Assembly (NCBI RefSeq): GCF_000014685.1
Contig: NC_008321.1
Span: 3,221,001 to 3,285,000, forward strand
DNA length: 64,000 nt
Origin: Shewanella sp. MR-4
GTDB taxonomy: Bacteria > Pseudomonadota > Gammaproteobacteria > Enterobacterales > Shewanellaceae
Direction: 5' to 3'
Positions 63,538 to 64,000 of this stretch are shown in pieces (the stretch's first letter is position 1; each line of letters begins with the position of its first letter). The position numbers were made by a program, and so were the translations under genes. The notes beneath the pieces were generated by a model. The model worked only from the letters and a program-made list of their open reading frames with translations. It was not told where the DNA came from and did no database searches.

Positions 63538-64000
63538 ATGGCATTTAAAAAAGTGCTTATTTGTTACAGCCTTTTTATCCTCATGAGCCTCTGCCCTTCG
63601 GCGAAGGCGGAGGAACTGCTTGCTGTAGGCACTACTTTTAGCCAGATTTTTGAACAAAAGGCCAATGGGGAATACAGCGGTTTAGGTGTGGATATTCTGA
63701 ATCGTTTTGCCGAACAGCAAAAAGTAACCATTCACTATCAAATCGCGCCCTGGCGCCGCGCACAATCTATGGTCGAACGAGGGCAAGCGGAAATTCTGAT
63801 TGGCCCCTATATTTCCGAGGCCCGGCAAAAGGTCTTAGCCTTTTCGTCCATCGCCTTTTACCGCGATGACATTGTCTTTTATGCCAGAACCAACAATCCC
63901 ACGCCTTGGGATGGCAACTATGCCAGCATCCATGGACTACGAATTGGTAAGGTACAAGGATGGAGCTATGGTTATCTGTTTAACGAACGCACAAAAACAT
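63538..64000 (+). CDS. Extracellular solute-binding protein (SBP_bac_3 type), N-terminal part
   Basis: ATG at 63538 after AAAGGAACCG, open to the window end (154 codons). Signal peptide (cleavage after AKA near residue 24), then LLAVGTTFSQIFEQKANGEYSGLGVDILNRFAEQQ, PWRRAQSMVERGQAEILIGP and FSSIAFYRDDIVFYA, typical of family 3 periplasmic binding proteins. Ligand unknown; the C-terminal lobe is outside the window. Confidence 0.8.
   Translation, partial: MAFKKVLICYSLFILMSLCPSAKAEELLAVGTTFSQIFEQKANGEYSGLGVDILNRFAEQQKVTIHYQIAPWRRAQSMVERGQAEILIGPYISEARQKVLAFSSIAFYRDDIVFYARTNNPTPWDGNYASIHGLRIGKVQGWSYGYLFNERTKT

Noticed and set aside
1..64000. CRISPR arrays, tRNA or rRNA genes, prophage or transposase genes
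   Set aside because: No regularly spaced repeats, cloverleaf-like sequences, rRNA segments, or integrase/transposase proteins were seen.

Overview
The window looks like chromosomal DNA of a Shewanella species close to the S. oneidensis group. This is judged from protein content and gene order by eye; no database search was run. The evidence is the lactate block (LctP permease, Dld-II, LldE-LldF-LldG), sodium-type flagellar stator genes pomA/pomB between thiI and xseB, the phoB-phoR-PstS-porin cluster, an M1 LTA4-hydrolase-like aminopeptidase, and gamma-proteobacterial neighbourhoods such as gcvA-ygdD-rlmM, xseB-ispA-dxs, grpE/nadK and ppnN-xni.

Layout. 0-5 kb: start of a 7TM-type sensor gene (cut by the window), EamA permease, YfaZ-like outer membrane protein, GNAT acetyltransferase, MgtE and a glutathione peroxidase. 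4.9-7.6 kb: an M1 aminopeptidase flanked by three paralogous small-RNA-like units. 7.6-12.1 kb: PstS with a four-repeat Pho box, PhoR, PhoB and a porin. 12.3-22.1 kb: RdgC, M61 peptidase, a TPR membrane protein, a GGDEF diguanylate cyclase, PpnN, Xni and a DUF3192 protein. 22.1-25.1 kb: an accessory island of repeats plus an integron-type cassette carrying a two-gene Ser/Thr kinase module. 25.1-41.6 kb: S9 peptidase, isocitrate dehydrogenase, RlmM, YgdD, hydrolase, GcvA, a small secreted protein, ThiI, PomB/PomA, XseB-IspA-Dxs, GrpE and NadK. 41.6-49.9 kb: lactate uptake and oxidation, preceded by CRP-like sites. 50.2-51.3 kb: a second accessory patch (DUF1428 protein, then an integron-type cassette with a small membrane protein). 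52-57.3 kb: a five-gene efflux-type operon ending in a K+ channel-like gene. 57.4-64 kb: unknown secreted protein, MATE exporter, POT transporter, DUF3087 protein and the start of a periplasmic binding protein.

The two most notable signals are the following. (1) Two cassettes that behave like solitary integron gene cassettes: the first bases of each cassette are the reverse complement of the R'' box of the palindromic attC-like site at its other end. Both sit at the same position at the end of a dispersed, gapless 144-bp repeat (22792-22935 and, inverted, 51174-51317). One carries a kinase plus a small RNase H-like protein in an ATGA-coupled pair. (2) Three copies of a structured RNA (about 4890-4989, 5250-5373, 7470-7579) sharing a single-stranded box complementary to Shine-Dalgarno/start-codon sequence, a hairpin whose loop is conserved while its stem varies but stays paired, and a matching intrinsic terminator.
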